Shown in pieces: positions 55,514 to 63,388 of a DNA stretch of 63,388 bases. The translations under genes were made by a program, and so were the position numbers. The notes beneath the pieces are model-generated. The model saw nothing but the letters and a program-made list of their open reading frames with translations. It was not told the origin of the DNA and searched no databases. How positions within the stretch are numbered: position 1 is the first letter of the stretch; each line of letters begins with the position of its first letter. The stretch lies in NCBI GenBank assembly GCA_028290305.1, contig JAQGKC010000271.1:1-63388 (forward strand), in the 5' to 3' direction. The stretch is from Bradyrhizobium sp. (GTDB taxonomy: Bacteria > Pseudomonadota > Alphaproteobacteria > Rhizobiales > Xanthobacteraceae).

Positions 55514-55548
55514 CTAAAAAAATCAGGCCCCGGATTGCTCCGAGGCCC
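55514..55548 (-). terminator. Rho-independent terminator for the minus strand
   Basis: On the minus strand GGCCTCGG-(6 nt)-CCGGGGCC is followed by TGATTTTTTT. The one imperfect pair is a G-U on this strand and a mismatch on the other, which supports minus-strand use. It lies 32 bp after the stop of the small gene at 55580. Confidence 0.75.
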
Positions 55549-55579
55549 GACTGCACGGCGCCATCCGCACGCGCTGCCA

Positions 55580-55808
55580 TCAGTTCAATATCATCACGAC
55601 ATCGCCACTATCAAACTTCGGACACCCTGACCGGCCCGACGATTTGGCGATACGCCGGTACCCAAACCGCATTCCAGCTTTCCAGGGTTGATCCGCAGAC
55701 CGCGCATCATAGGTGCTGATTTGCCGAGCCAGAGCCACGGACTCAGAGCGCAGGTAGATTGCCCCGCATTTGCAGGACCTATGAGCGGATTCTGTCGGAT
55801 TCTGTCAT
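55580..55808 (-). pseudogene. Small CKCG protein gene interrupted by a 10-bp tandem duplication
   Basis: A frame reading SCKCGAIYLRSESVALARQI, STYDARSADQPWKAGMRFGY, CPKFDSGDVVMILN ends at 55580. It has no start of its own, but the 10-mer CGGATTCTGT is present twice in tandem (55786-55795 and 55796-55805), directly after ATG 55806-55808. Removing one unit gives an uninterrupted 72-residue protein MTESAHRSCKCG.... A terminator follows, supporting a real transcription unit. No family is recognised. Confidence 0.55.
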
Positions 55809-56032
55809 GCCCCAATGTGGGCGCAAACAGCCGCCGCGCAAAGAGCCGGTGCACCAGCTAGGTCAGGAAAATCCATTGGGCGCGGATCAGTCGCAATGAA
55901 ATGGTGGCAAATTGCTCAGCAGAAACGATAGACAAATGTTTCTTTTTGGCAGTAATTTTGGTTAGTTTGCCGGGTGAATGTGGGGCATCCGGTGAACGAA
56001 GGATTTTGATCCGCCACGGCGAGAAAGCCGGC

Positions 56033-56221
56033 ATGAGCAGGAAGCCAGTAACGCATTGGACCGTCGATGAATTGAACGAGACGGTCATCCGAAAAACTGA
56101 GACGGCGAAAAAATGTCAACCGGGACCAAAACGCCAAAAACTTTTGCGAGAAGCTAAGCGCTATCAAAGCCTACTCGAAACAAAAAAATGGATTTCGAGC
56201 GGCTCGGAGCCAACCACATAA
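56033..56221 (+). CDS. Small conserved rhizobial hypothetical protein
   Basis: 62 residues from ATG 56033. RKPVTHWTVDELNETVIRKT, ETAKKCQPGPKRQKLLREAK, LETKKWISSGSEPT follow a small, mainly helical Bradyrhizobium protein type (HWTVDEL ... KWLxSG). Function unknown. The longer upstream frame is not family-like. Confidence 0.6.
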   Translation: MSRKPVTHWTVDELNETVIRKTETAKKCQPGPKRQKLLREAKRYQSLLETKKWISSGSEPTT

Positions 56222-56535
56222 GTCCCGCCCGCGACGATATGGCAGCCGCAGGGCCGCGCGACTGGTTGCCCATGGGGCGGCGGCTCACCGTGAGAGGGTG
56301 CTGGCGCCCGCGAGTTTTGAGGGCGCCCATGGGCCGCTATCCAAGGCGCGCCGCCGACATGTCAGCGTCAGCAAGCATACGCAAACATCAGCAAGAATCA
56401 GCCTATCCTTGGAGCCTGTTCGAGGTAAACCTGCGACAACGCTGGCTTGTCGAGCTGGCCGCGAAACCGAGGTCATAGGTAGTGCACAGGGTCCGGAAGT
56501 TCGTTGAGGTTGGTAACGGCCGGATAGGCTACGCG
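56222..56535. other. Stretch without a recognisable gene
   Basis: No family-like frame and no clear repeat were seen in these 314 bp. Confidence 0.4.
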
Positions 56536-56703
56536 ATGACCGAAGCCGCGCTGTCTGAAGTCAGCAACGGCGCAAAGTGGAGTCCGGACCCTTCATTCAG
56601 CGTGGCCGATGCTATTCTTGCCGATCCAGAATTTGCTTCAGCGCTGAAAGTTGTCTTGAGGGACGGCCATGTACTGGTTCCCGCGCTGAAGGCGACGAAA
56701 TGA
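56536..56703 (+). CDS. Small hypothetical protein
   Basis: 55 residues from ATG 56536 (73 if an earlier start at 56482 is used). MTEAALSEVSNGAKWSPDPS, FSVADAILADPEFASALKVV, LRDGHVLVPALKATK looks like a compact helical protein seen in rhizobia. It stops next to the IS110 remnant. Function unknown. Confidence 0.5.
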   Translation: MTEAALSEVSNGAKWSPDPSFSVADAILADPEFASALKVVLRDGHVLVPALKATK

Positions 56704-56719
56704 GGCGCTACCAACCATT

Positions 56720-56898
56720 CGGGTCACCAGACTCTTGATGCGTTTAGGCAGCTTTTTGAAGGTCTCCACCGGCGCCAGTCGCTTGATCTTGCGACGAAAG
56801 GCAATTCTGCCGTCGGTGCCGAAGCCGACGATGTGGAAGACTACCTTGCCGATGTCGATGCCGATCGAGGCCAAGGGCGGTTTGGTAGTGGTATCCAT
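56720..56898 (-). mobile_element. Truncated IS110-family transposase (N-terminal piece)
   Basis: ASIGIDIGKVVFHIVGFGTD, IAFRRKIKRLAPVETFKKLP is the DEDD-type N-terminus of IS110 transposases, with the first catalytic Asp in GIDIGK. It breaks off after about 50 residues. Its start lies 39 bp from the truncated cofH, so the insertion sequence probably caused that truncation. Confidence 0.75.
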
Positions 56899-56936
56899 GG
56901 GATGCTTCTCCGGGTGTTGCGGTGTAGTCCTATGCC

Positions 56937-57931
56937 GTGAACCGGAACATCAATTATACGAACGTCTGCTATTTCCGGTGCCAATTCTGCGCCTTCTCAA
57001 AAGGCAAGTTGAGCGAGAATCTGCGCGGGCGTGCCTATGACTTGCCGCTCGCCGAGATAGAACGGCGGGTGCGCGAGGCCTGGGAGCGCGGGGCCACCGA
57101 GGTCTGCATGCAGGGCGGTATCCATCCTGCCTATACGGGCGCCACTTACCTGGCGATCTGCCGCGCAGCCAAGAAGGCGGTGCCGGCGATACATGTACAT
57201 GCCTTTTCGCCACTCGAAATCTCGCAGGGAGCTACGACGCTGAGTGTCGATGTGCCGATGTTTCTCAATGCGTTGCGCGAGGCTGGGCTCGGCACTCTGC
57301 CCGGAACGGCGGCCGAAATTCTCGATGATACACGGAACAGTGGCTCGCCGTGATGGAAGCCGCGCATGCGGCCGGCTTCCGGACCACAGCGACGATCATG
57401 TTCGGCCATCTCGATCGGCCGGTCCATTGGGCACGCCATCTTCAACGGTTGCGCGCTTTGCAAGCGCGCACCGGCGGCTTTACGGAGTTCGTTCCGCTAC
57501 CCTTCGTTCATATGGAAACACCCGTCTATTTGAAGGGGCGTGCCCGCTGCGGTCCTACCTTCCGAGAGGCGGTGCTGATGCATTCAGTTGCCCGACTGGG
57601 CCTGCATCCATATTTCCGGAATATCGAGGTGTCTTGGGTGAAGATGGGACCAGAGGGCGCGGGCGCCTGTCTTCACGCGGGCGCCAACGACCTCGGCGGC
57701 ACGTTGATGAACGAGACGATCTCGCGTGCGGCCGCGGCTGCACACGGGCAGGAGATGCCGCCCGAGCGGATGGAGGCCCTGATCCGGGCGGCAGGACGCC
57801 AACCGCTGCAACGCGCGACGCTCTACACACCAGCGTCGGCGGAGCGCCGCGCTATTTCCTTCGATCCAGTGCCTTTAGCACGAACTGTCAATCCACCCCC
57901 GTACCTGCCTTCGTCCAGGTTTGCAATCTGA
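56937..57931 (+). pseudogene. cofH: FO synthase subunit CofH, truncated and interrupted
   Basis: Radical-SAM enzyme of F420 biosynthesis that joins the tyrosine-derived and pyrimidine parts of the deazaflavin. The remaining frame begins at VNRNINYTNVCYFRCQFCAF (CxxxCxxC cluster, Cys11/15/18), so about 60 N-terminal residues are lost next to an IS110 remnant. At about 57330 a deletion of some 35 bases changes frame: LPGTAAEILDD continues as TEQWLAVMEAAHAAGFRTTA in the other frame. The rest to 57931 is well preserved (MFGHLDRPVHWARHLQRLRA, EIEVSWVKMG-like IEVSWVKMGPEG). Confidence 0.82.
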
Positions 57932-58227
57932 CCACTCGATTCCGTCCGAAGACGCGCGGAGTTACCGCGGTGATCAAACAGAGACGGCTTGACCATGTTT
58001 TGCGTAATTGCCATCGATCAATAATTGCCTTCAATCAATGGCGAGGGAGAAGCTTTGGGCAAAGTCGCGGGGGAACGTTCGACCGTGGGAGCTGTTTGCA
58101 ATAACGGCTACTCCGACACACACCACCCGTTCAGCCCTGAACTTCATGGGACTTCCGGGGTTAAGACCGAGGGATCGTGCTGCCGCGGACGTAGCCAAAA
58201 GATCACAAACTATGGGGAACCGTACCC

Positions 58228-59196
58228 ATGATCAAGCTTGGCTACAAATTGATGTCCGAGGAACACGGCCCGATCGATCTGGTCCGCAATGCCAGGCGGG
58301 CCGAACAGGCCGGTTTCGATTTCGCGGCGATTTCCGACCACTTCTTTCCTTGGCTTGAGGAGCAAGGACATTCGCCATTCGCCTGGTCGGTCTTGGGAGC
58401 GCTGGCGAATGCAACCCGGCGAATCGGCCTGATGACCTCAGTGACCTGTCCAATCATGCGCTACCATCCAGCGATCATCGCCCAGGCCACTGCCACGATG
58501 GGATTGCTCGCGGACAACCGGTTCACACTCGGGCTTGGGGCTGGGGAACGCTTAAACGAACACGTTGTCGGCGAGGGATGGCCAGGCGTGAGCGAGCGTC
58601 ACGAGCGTTTGTCGGAAGCTGTTGACATCATCCAGGGGCTGCTGGCGGACACTCTCACCAACTATCGGGGAAAGTATTTCCGGCTGGATCACTGTCATCT
58701 GTTCGATCGGCCAAATCAGAAGCCTGCCGTAGTGATGGCCGCTGGCGGCCCCCAAGCCGCGCACCTCGCCGGTCGAAAGGGGGACGGCCTTATGGTTACA
58801 GAGCCACGAGCCGACCTTGTCGACGCGTTCAAAAATAGCGGCGGCTCCGGGCCGCGCTATGCCGAAGTCGCACTTTGCTGTGCTGGAAAGGAAGAGGATG
58901 CACGGAAGACGGCGCATCATTATTTTCGATGGTCGCTCACCGGCTGGCCGGTGATGGCCGAACTGCCGCATGACGGCAGTTTTGCAGCAGCGTCCCGTCA
59001 CATAGCTGCCGAGGCAGTCGGCCAGGTCATAAGCTGTGGCCCCTCCGCGGAGCGTCATCTCCAAGCGATCGACCAATACGTTCAGGCGGGCTGCGATCAT
59101 ATTATCCTGCTGCAGATAGGTCCTGATCAGGACTATTTCCTCGATCTCTTCGAGCGGAAACTGGCGCCCGCCCTGCGCAATCGAAAAGCTGCTTAG
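58228..59196 (+). CDS. F420-dependent LLM-class oxidoreductase (TIGR03557-like)
   Basis: 322 residues with the luciferase-like barrel of F420-dependent enzymes related to glucose-6-phosphate dehydrogenase Fgd: YKLMSEEHGPIDLVRNARRA, FDFAAISDHFFPWLEEQGHS, SVTCPIMRYHPAIIAQATAT, TLGLGAGERLNEHVVGEGWP, VVMAAGGPQAAHLAGRKGDG. F420 would act as hydride carrier; the substrate is not known. It follows the broken cofH, so in this genome it needs F420 made elsewhere or may be idle. The preceding 57932-58227 holds nothing clear. Confidence 0.87.
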   Translation: MIKLGYKLMSEEHGPIDLVRNARRAEQAGFDFAAISDHFFPWLEEQGHSPFAWSVLGALANATRRIGLMTSVTCPIMRYHPAIIAQATATMGLLADNRFTLGLGAGERLNEHVVGEGWPGVSERHERLSEAVDIIQGLLADTLTNYRGKYFRLDHCHLFDRPNQKPAVVMAAGGPQAAHLAGRKGDGLMVTEPRADLVDAFKNSGGSGPRYAEVALCCAGKEEDARKTAHHYFRWSLTGWPVMAELPHDGSFAAASRHIAAEAVGQVISCGPSAERHLQAIDQYVQAGCDHIILLQIGPDQDYFLDLFERKLAPALRNRKAA

Positions 59197-59448
59197 GCTA
59201 TGTACTAGCGGAATGACGGCTCGTGGCGCTCTGGATTGCACCCAGCGTGCAAGCTTGAGAGTGGCGATCTCGCCGACGAACTCGATAACGCGGTCGATGT
59301 CCTCAGGTCCTTTGGGACTGCCGCGACGTTCGATATACTAGGCTCGCATACAGACCACCGCACCAGAGGCCGCTCATCTCGTCTGGCTCGCGTCAAAGCC
59401 AGTGGCGCAAATGCCTGCTCTAAACTAATTCAGATAAAGCCAGCCTCT

Positions 59449-60519
59449 TCAGGCTGCCGCGGTCCCGTGGTCGCCGCCCAGGCGGTATCCAGGCGGCATG
59501 GCGCCCGCGATCATCAGCATTTCGCCGAGCGTTTCGGAGCTCACGAGCCCAACCAGCCGGCCCGCACAATCTAGCACGCCTACTGCGGGCGAGCCATTTT
59601 CCTGCAGGAGCTTGAGCGCGTCTTCCAGCGTGCAGCGACGGTCGCAGGTCGGAAAGAGCGACAATGTCGCGTCCCTCACGTGGGCCTCGGGGCCGAGTTC
59701 CTTCAGAGCGCGGATGAGATCGGCGCGGGACAGGATATTCCGACCGGCCGCTGTGCATGGTCGACGATCGGGAATTCGCTCTGGCTGGTGCGCAGCAGGA
59801 GCTTGACCGCCTCGTCGATGCGCGATTCCGGCGTGAGCGTGGCGAATTGCGTCATCGTCACGGCGCCGACCGGCACGCCTTGCGACAATGAGCGGAGGGC
59901 GACCATATGGGCCTCCGAGGAGGCTGCCAGATAGATGAAGATCGCGATGAAGATCAGAATCGGGTTCCCGAACAGACCGATGAAGCCGAGCGCGAATGCG
60001 ACCCATTAGCCGATCATCGCCGCGATCTCCGTGGCGCGCACGAAGCCGAGCCGCGCTGAGAGGAGCGCGCGCAGGATGCGTCCGCCATCCATCGGGAAGG
60101 CCGGGATCAGGTTAAAGAGCGCGAGGAAAATTCACCGATGCGAGCCGGTCGACCATCGAGACCTTGGCGCTCTCGACTGTGGCGAGCGAGCCGCTGTCCA
60201 GTGTCGCGCTCGTGACCAGGACGAGACCGAACGCGATCACTACATCCGGAATGCGCTCCAGCCGCGAAACGCCACCGATCGGAAGCAGGATGACATCGGA
60301 TGTCAGAACGCCGAAGGCGCGCGCCGCGAGGATGTGGCCGAATTCATGCGCCAGCACGCAGAGGAACAGAAGCACCATGAAGAGAAGGCTGCTCCATGCC
60401 GCATTGGGCCCGCGCGAAACGTAGCTCGCGCCGAAAATCCAGGCGAGGAAGAGGATGAACGTGATGTGGATCCGAATGGCTGTTCCGGCGATGGAACCGA
60501 TCTTCAGGGACCAAGACAT
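59449..60519 (-). pseudogene. Site-2 protease (M50) with CBS domains, multiply broken
   Basis: Starts intact at 60519: membrane helices, zinc motif HEFGH (LCVLAHEFGHILAARAFG), then one extra base near 60132 (NFPRAL then stop; the other frame reads [20 protein letters not shown] with the second zinc motif). A TAA at about 60007 interrupts MIG-WVAFALGFIG, and another frameshift near 59745 divides the CBS domains (MTQFATLTPESRIDEAVKLL; VLDCAGRLVGLVSSETLGEM). At least three lesions, so inactive. Confidence 0.8.
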
Positions 60520-60955
60520 CGCTTGCCTCGCAACGGTCGGGTCTCGAAAGCAAAATAAGGACGAAGTGGTGCTTTTTCGAGGGCCGCGGCGTTAGGATGA
60601 AGCGGCTATCCTGCTGTCGCACTGACAAACCGCAGGTTCGAGGGCGTGTCATGAAAGTGAAGATAGACCGACGAACCTGCAAATCAGCGCTTGCTCAGTT
60701 GTCCGCCTCGAGGGCCCGGCAACGATATCGCCTCACAGTTATGTCGGCACAAGCTTCTCACGTATTGAAGCGCTTCGGCGCTACAACAACCGCGAGCAAT
60801 ACTGACCGCAAAGCAGCAGAAGCGGTCCTGCGGATAACTGGAGGGCGGGCAGTCCAGGGCGGTTAGCTTACCAGCTCCGGAAGCAGACATCTGCAAGATC
60901 CTGATCGAAGCCACCGCCTGAGGCATCGTGAATTTCGCGGCGTTGCCTCCCGACA
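60520..60955. other. Stretch without a recognisable gene
   Basis: Only short non-family frames were seen between the M50 protease start and the end of the PQQ dehydrogenase remnant. Confidence 0.4.
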
Positions 60956-61447
60956 TTATGGTTTCAGCGCGAAGATGGTGATGGTCGGCTTGCCACGCCA
61001 ATCTCCGGCGCCATCTGGTTATGATATCCGCCGACAAAGCCCGAGACCACGGCGACGTGCTGCTTGCTGCCCGCAGCATAGCTCACTAAGCCGCCCGCGG
61101 TCGGGCCGCCGACATTGTGCTTGTAGAGAATCTTGCCATCTGGCGCATGCACCTTACGCGTGTCGCGGTCCAAACGCGCAGCATGCCATCCTTACCAGTC
61201 AGCGCGATAAACGTGCGCTGCTGACCATCGGCGCTGGTGGTGAAGACCGGCGCTACATGGGTCATCGTCTCGCATATCGTGTGGGACCGCTTGATGATAT
61301 CACGCCAGCTTGCCGGTACGGGCATCCAGCGCGACGATAGCGCCAGTGTAAAGGTTCTCGCCCGGGGGAGTCTTGTCAAAGTCCGGTGCCGGACTGCCCG
61401 CCGGCACATGCAGCAGCCCAGTGTCCACATCGAGCGACATCGCTGTC
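60956..61447 (-). pseudogene. PQQ-dependent dehydrogenase, C-terminal fragment with frameshifts
   Basis: VLWTAMSLDVDTGLLHVPAG, PPGENLYTGAIVALDARTGK, THVAPVFTTSADGQQRTFIA, LTGKDGMLRVW, KILYKHNVGGPTAGGLVSYA and a C-terminal TITIFALKP match a quinoprotein alcohol dehydrogenase type. The pieces are spread over three frames. Upstream of about 61447 the sequence becomes a DNA ligase fragment on the other strand. Confidence 0.72.
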
Positions 61448-61451
61448 CAGA

Positions 61452-61674
61452 GAACTTGCTGCGGCGTCTGGGCGAGAAGCTCGCACGGCTGGAGACGCCG
61501 GTTTCGCCTTTTGCCGAGGACGGGCTGCCGCGACGCGGCGTGCACTGTGTGAAACCGGAACTAGTCGCTCAAATCGGATTCACCGAGTGGACGGCGGGAG
61601 GCAAGCTACGATACCCTCGATTCCTCGGCCTGCGGGATGACAAGCGGCCGGAAGATGTCATGCCGGAGGGCTGA
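61452..61674 (+). pseudogene. C-terminal fragment of an ATP-dependent DNA ligase (LigD-type)
   Basis: ENLLRRLGEKLARLETPVSP, FAEDGLPRRGVHCVKPELVA, QIGFTEWTAGGKLRYPRFLG, LRDDKRPEDVMPEG match the OB-fold end of bacterial ATP-dependent ligases. About 75 residues are left; the nucleotidyl-transfer core is absent. Confidence 0.72.
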
Positions 61675-61911
61675 TCTGCGATGATTCGATATCTTCAATC
61701 TTCCTGATAAAACGCCAAAACAGCCGAAGGCGCAACAATGTCGCTCACAGCATATCAAAGCAAAAGAGCTTTTACGAAAACACCCGAAGGAGTGCCGAAG
61801 TAGCCGCAAACGCATCTTTGTCGTTCAAAAACACGCTGCCGTTAGGCGACGATGTGGAATCGAAGTCGATCGGCTCGGATCACGCTGGACCGGATTGCAA
61901 AGACGGTGAAG

Positions 61912-62523
61912 TCAGCGCCCGCCGAAATAGTCAAATAGGTGGCGGCGCAGGAACCGAAGCACGCGACTGCGAACGCCTGGCGGCCGCGTGACTATGGTGA
62001 TCACCCGTGGTGCCGAGCCAAACAGGCCCCGCTTTACAATAATCCCGGCGATCAGTGGGTTCCACTCGATCAGCGCGCGCTCTGCTTCTTTTGCCATATA
62101 CCCGGATATGACCTCCGGGGGAGGTGCGAACACTTCTGGCAATGCACTGCAAATATCCGTGTCGCCCAGAATGTTCCACTTCGACGCGCCGCCCATGTGC
62201 GGAGAACTCAACCCGAAGACCACGCGGCGGATGCGTGTCTCGCGGATCGCGTAGGAACAAAGGGCACAAGGCTCCGTACTCGCGTAGATTTCGCAGTCTT
62301 CAAGGCTCACTGAACCGAGCGTTTTCTGCGCTTGCGAAATGGCCGTCGCTTCGGCATGTCGTGTCACATCGCCGTCATGTGTGACCTTGTTGATCGACTC
62401 GGCCACGATCATGCCATCACGGCAGATCACCGCGGCATATGGATACTCACCCGCTTTGCCGGATGCCTTCGAAAGGCCGATGCAGTGGCCCATCATCAGG
62501 CTATCGATTGCCTCAACGTTCAT
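61912..62523 (-). CDS. Nucleoside/guanine deaminase-type cytidine deaminase-fold protein
   Basis: 203 residues from ATG 62523, behind CAGGAG. Zinc motifs HAEATAI (VTRHAEATAISQAQ) and PCALC (ASTEPCALCSYAIRETRIRR) give the HAE/PCxxC site of the CMP/dCMP and guanine deaminase family; VFGLSSPHMGGASKW follows. The C-terminal about 60 residues extend past the usual domain. It appears intact and stands alone among remnants. Deamination of a nucleobase or nucleoside is likely; the substrate is open. Confidence 0.83.
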   Translation of the reverse strand: MNVEAIDSLMMGHCIGLSKASGKAGEYPYAAVICRDGMIVAESINKVTHDGDVTRHAEATAISQAQKTLGSVSLEDCEIYASTEPCALCSYAIRETRIRRVVFGLSSPHMGGASKWNILGDTDICSALPEVFAPPPEVISGYMAKEAERALIEWNPLIAGIIVKRGLFGSAPRVITIVTRPPGVRSRVLRFLRRHLFDYFGGR

Positions 62524-63388
62524 ACCCAACTCCTGATAGGGTGGCACTGCAGCTTCGATTATCCGACGAGATATCTTTGTTTGATCAGCGCGCGCGCTCG
62601 CCTCTCAAATTGCCCATGATGTGCGCTGGAGCGCTGATTAAGTCTTCCCAACGCTCATTATTTTGGTGAAATACCAGCTTTCGTAGCCTAACGGACGTTT
62701 GCAGGGCATCGGTGATCTTCTTGGGCGGTGCCGGTCACGTCCGCGGCGCGGCGCGAGCGCTCGCCCCGCACACCGGAAAGTGCGGCTTCGCCGCCCGTCT
62801 CGTACAGCAGCAGCTTGATCGCGCTGCTAGTCCCCAAGCCTGAGTTCTTTCTCCTCGATGGTTCGAACGAAGTGGCAGGCCGAGCGCGGGTCTCGCCGCC
62901 GTAGCCAGCGCCGCCACCGCGTTGCGCGTTATTTCGAATGATGACGCGGCAGCCCATCGCCGCCTCTGAAAGACGCGGGCATCGTAACCTCGGATCTCTG
63001 CGCTCAAAGCGGCACTTGCCATGTCCTCGCTCTCCGGCGACGTGGAAGTTCTGGACGGCAGAATATGACGGGCCACAGTTCAAACGCCTTGACAGGAGTC
63101 AATTCTCGGATCTGCGAGATAGGCCGGACGTTGCGGTCGTCCTGGGGGCTTACCTGACGGCTTGTAGCGGCGCTTCCGGATCTGGCCTGGCGTAGGTCAG
63201 GCCGACCATGTGCCCGCGCTGTTTCCAGCGCCGACCCTCGTGCATCGTCCGCAGAACAGCGCTGTGAGTACCGAAAACCTAGATCCGGATGTAGTGGTGA
63301 TGAAGTCCGCCCAGGATGGCAAGTGACCTGACGACACCGGTTCGCTGAACCGGGCGAGAAGCGGGCGCATCCTTATCCAAGGCCAAGT
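62524..63388. other. Right end of the window without a recognisable gene
   Basis: Several overlapping frames exist on both strands (for example 62688-63083 minus and 62938-63195 plus), but none shows a family-like sequence. Frame changes suggest degraded coding sequence. Confidence 0.4.

Noticed and set aside
55158..55580. 140-residue minus-strand ORF
   Set aside because: It crosses the terminator hairpin and overlaps the DUF6894-like frame; no family-like sequence was seen.
59236..59574. 112-residue plus-strand ORF
   Set aside because: Its second half is antisense to the CBS part of the M50 protease remnant and its first half has no recognisable features.
1..63388. tRNA genes or ICE attachment sites
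   Set aside because: Looked for TPsiC-loop-like motifs and an integrase with flanking repeats; none was convincing. A tRNA search program would be decisive.

Overview
The window looks like part of an integrative and conjugative element (ICE) in a GC-rich alphaproteobacterium of the order Hyphomicrobiales, most probably Bradyrhizobium or a close relative. Three things suggest this: a conjugation module of the Mesorhizobium ICEMlSym(R7A) type (qseC/qseM, a frameshifted fseA, rdfS, traF, rlxS, a complete trb set), the codon usage, and several very small genes at the right side that resemble conserved Bradyrhizobium hypotheticals. The assignment comes from reading proteins by eye; no database search was possible.

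Region 1 (1-21.9 kb) is the transfer module. A divergent qseC-like/qseM-like pair is followed by a two-frame fseA-like excision activator, in which DUF6499 and DUF2285 halves are joined across an apparent +1 frameshift at a UUU-C site. Next come an rdfS-like excisionase, a plasmid-type RepA with three iterons, DUF2840, traF, a lytic transglycosylase, a possible oriT, the relaxase rlxS, the coupling protein traG and a CopG-like protein. An MFS gene sits between this block and trbBCDEJKLFGI plus a DUF2274 gene. A LysR gene faces the end of the operon.

Region 2 (21.9-51.8 kb) is cargo for aromatic and organic acid catabolism. It holds a porin-like outer membrane protein, two ACMSD-type amidohydrolases around an aromatic acid transporter, a flavin hydroxylase, a fumarylacetoacetase with a VOC protein and a LuxR regulator, an IorAB-type molybdenum hydroxylase, and a hydroxycinnamoyl-CoA hydratase/lyase with an acyl-CoA synthetase, LysR, MFS and two metallo-beta-lactamase-fold hydrolases. 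Intact genes alternate with broken ones (FAD hydroxylase, RidA, TctB, ALDH, sulfide-dehydrogenase-like flavoprotein, KaiC, PAS kinase, extradiol dioxygenase, SDR, indolepyruvate oxidoreductase).

Region 3 (51.8-63.4 kb) begins with a truncated second copy of the 5' end of the ICE LysR gene, in the same orientation as the full copy. It is mainly a collection of gene remnants: MHS transporter, ABC binding protein, IS110, CofH, M50 protease, PQQ dehydrogenase and DNA ligase. A few genes look intact, namely an F420-type LLM oxidoreductase, a nucleoside deaminase and several tiny rhizobial hypotheticals.

No tRNA, rRNA, CRISPR array, integrase or ICE attachment site was recognised, so the window is probably internal to the element or covers one side of it.
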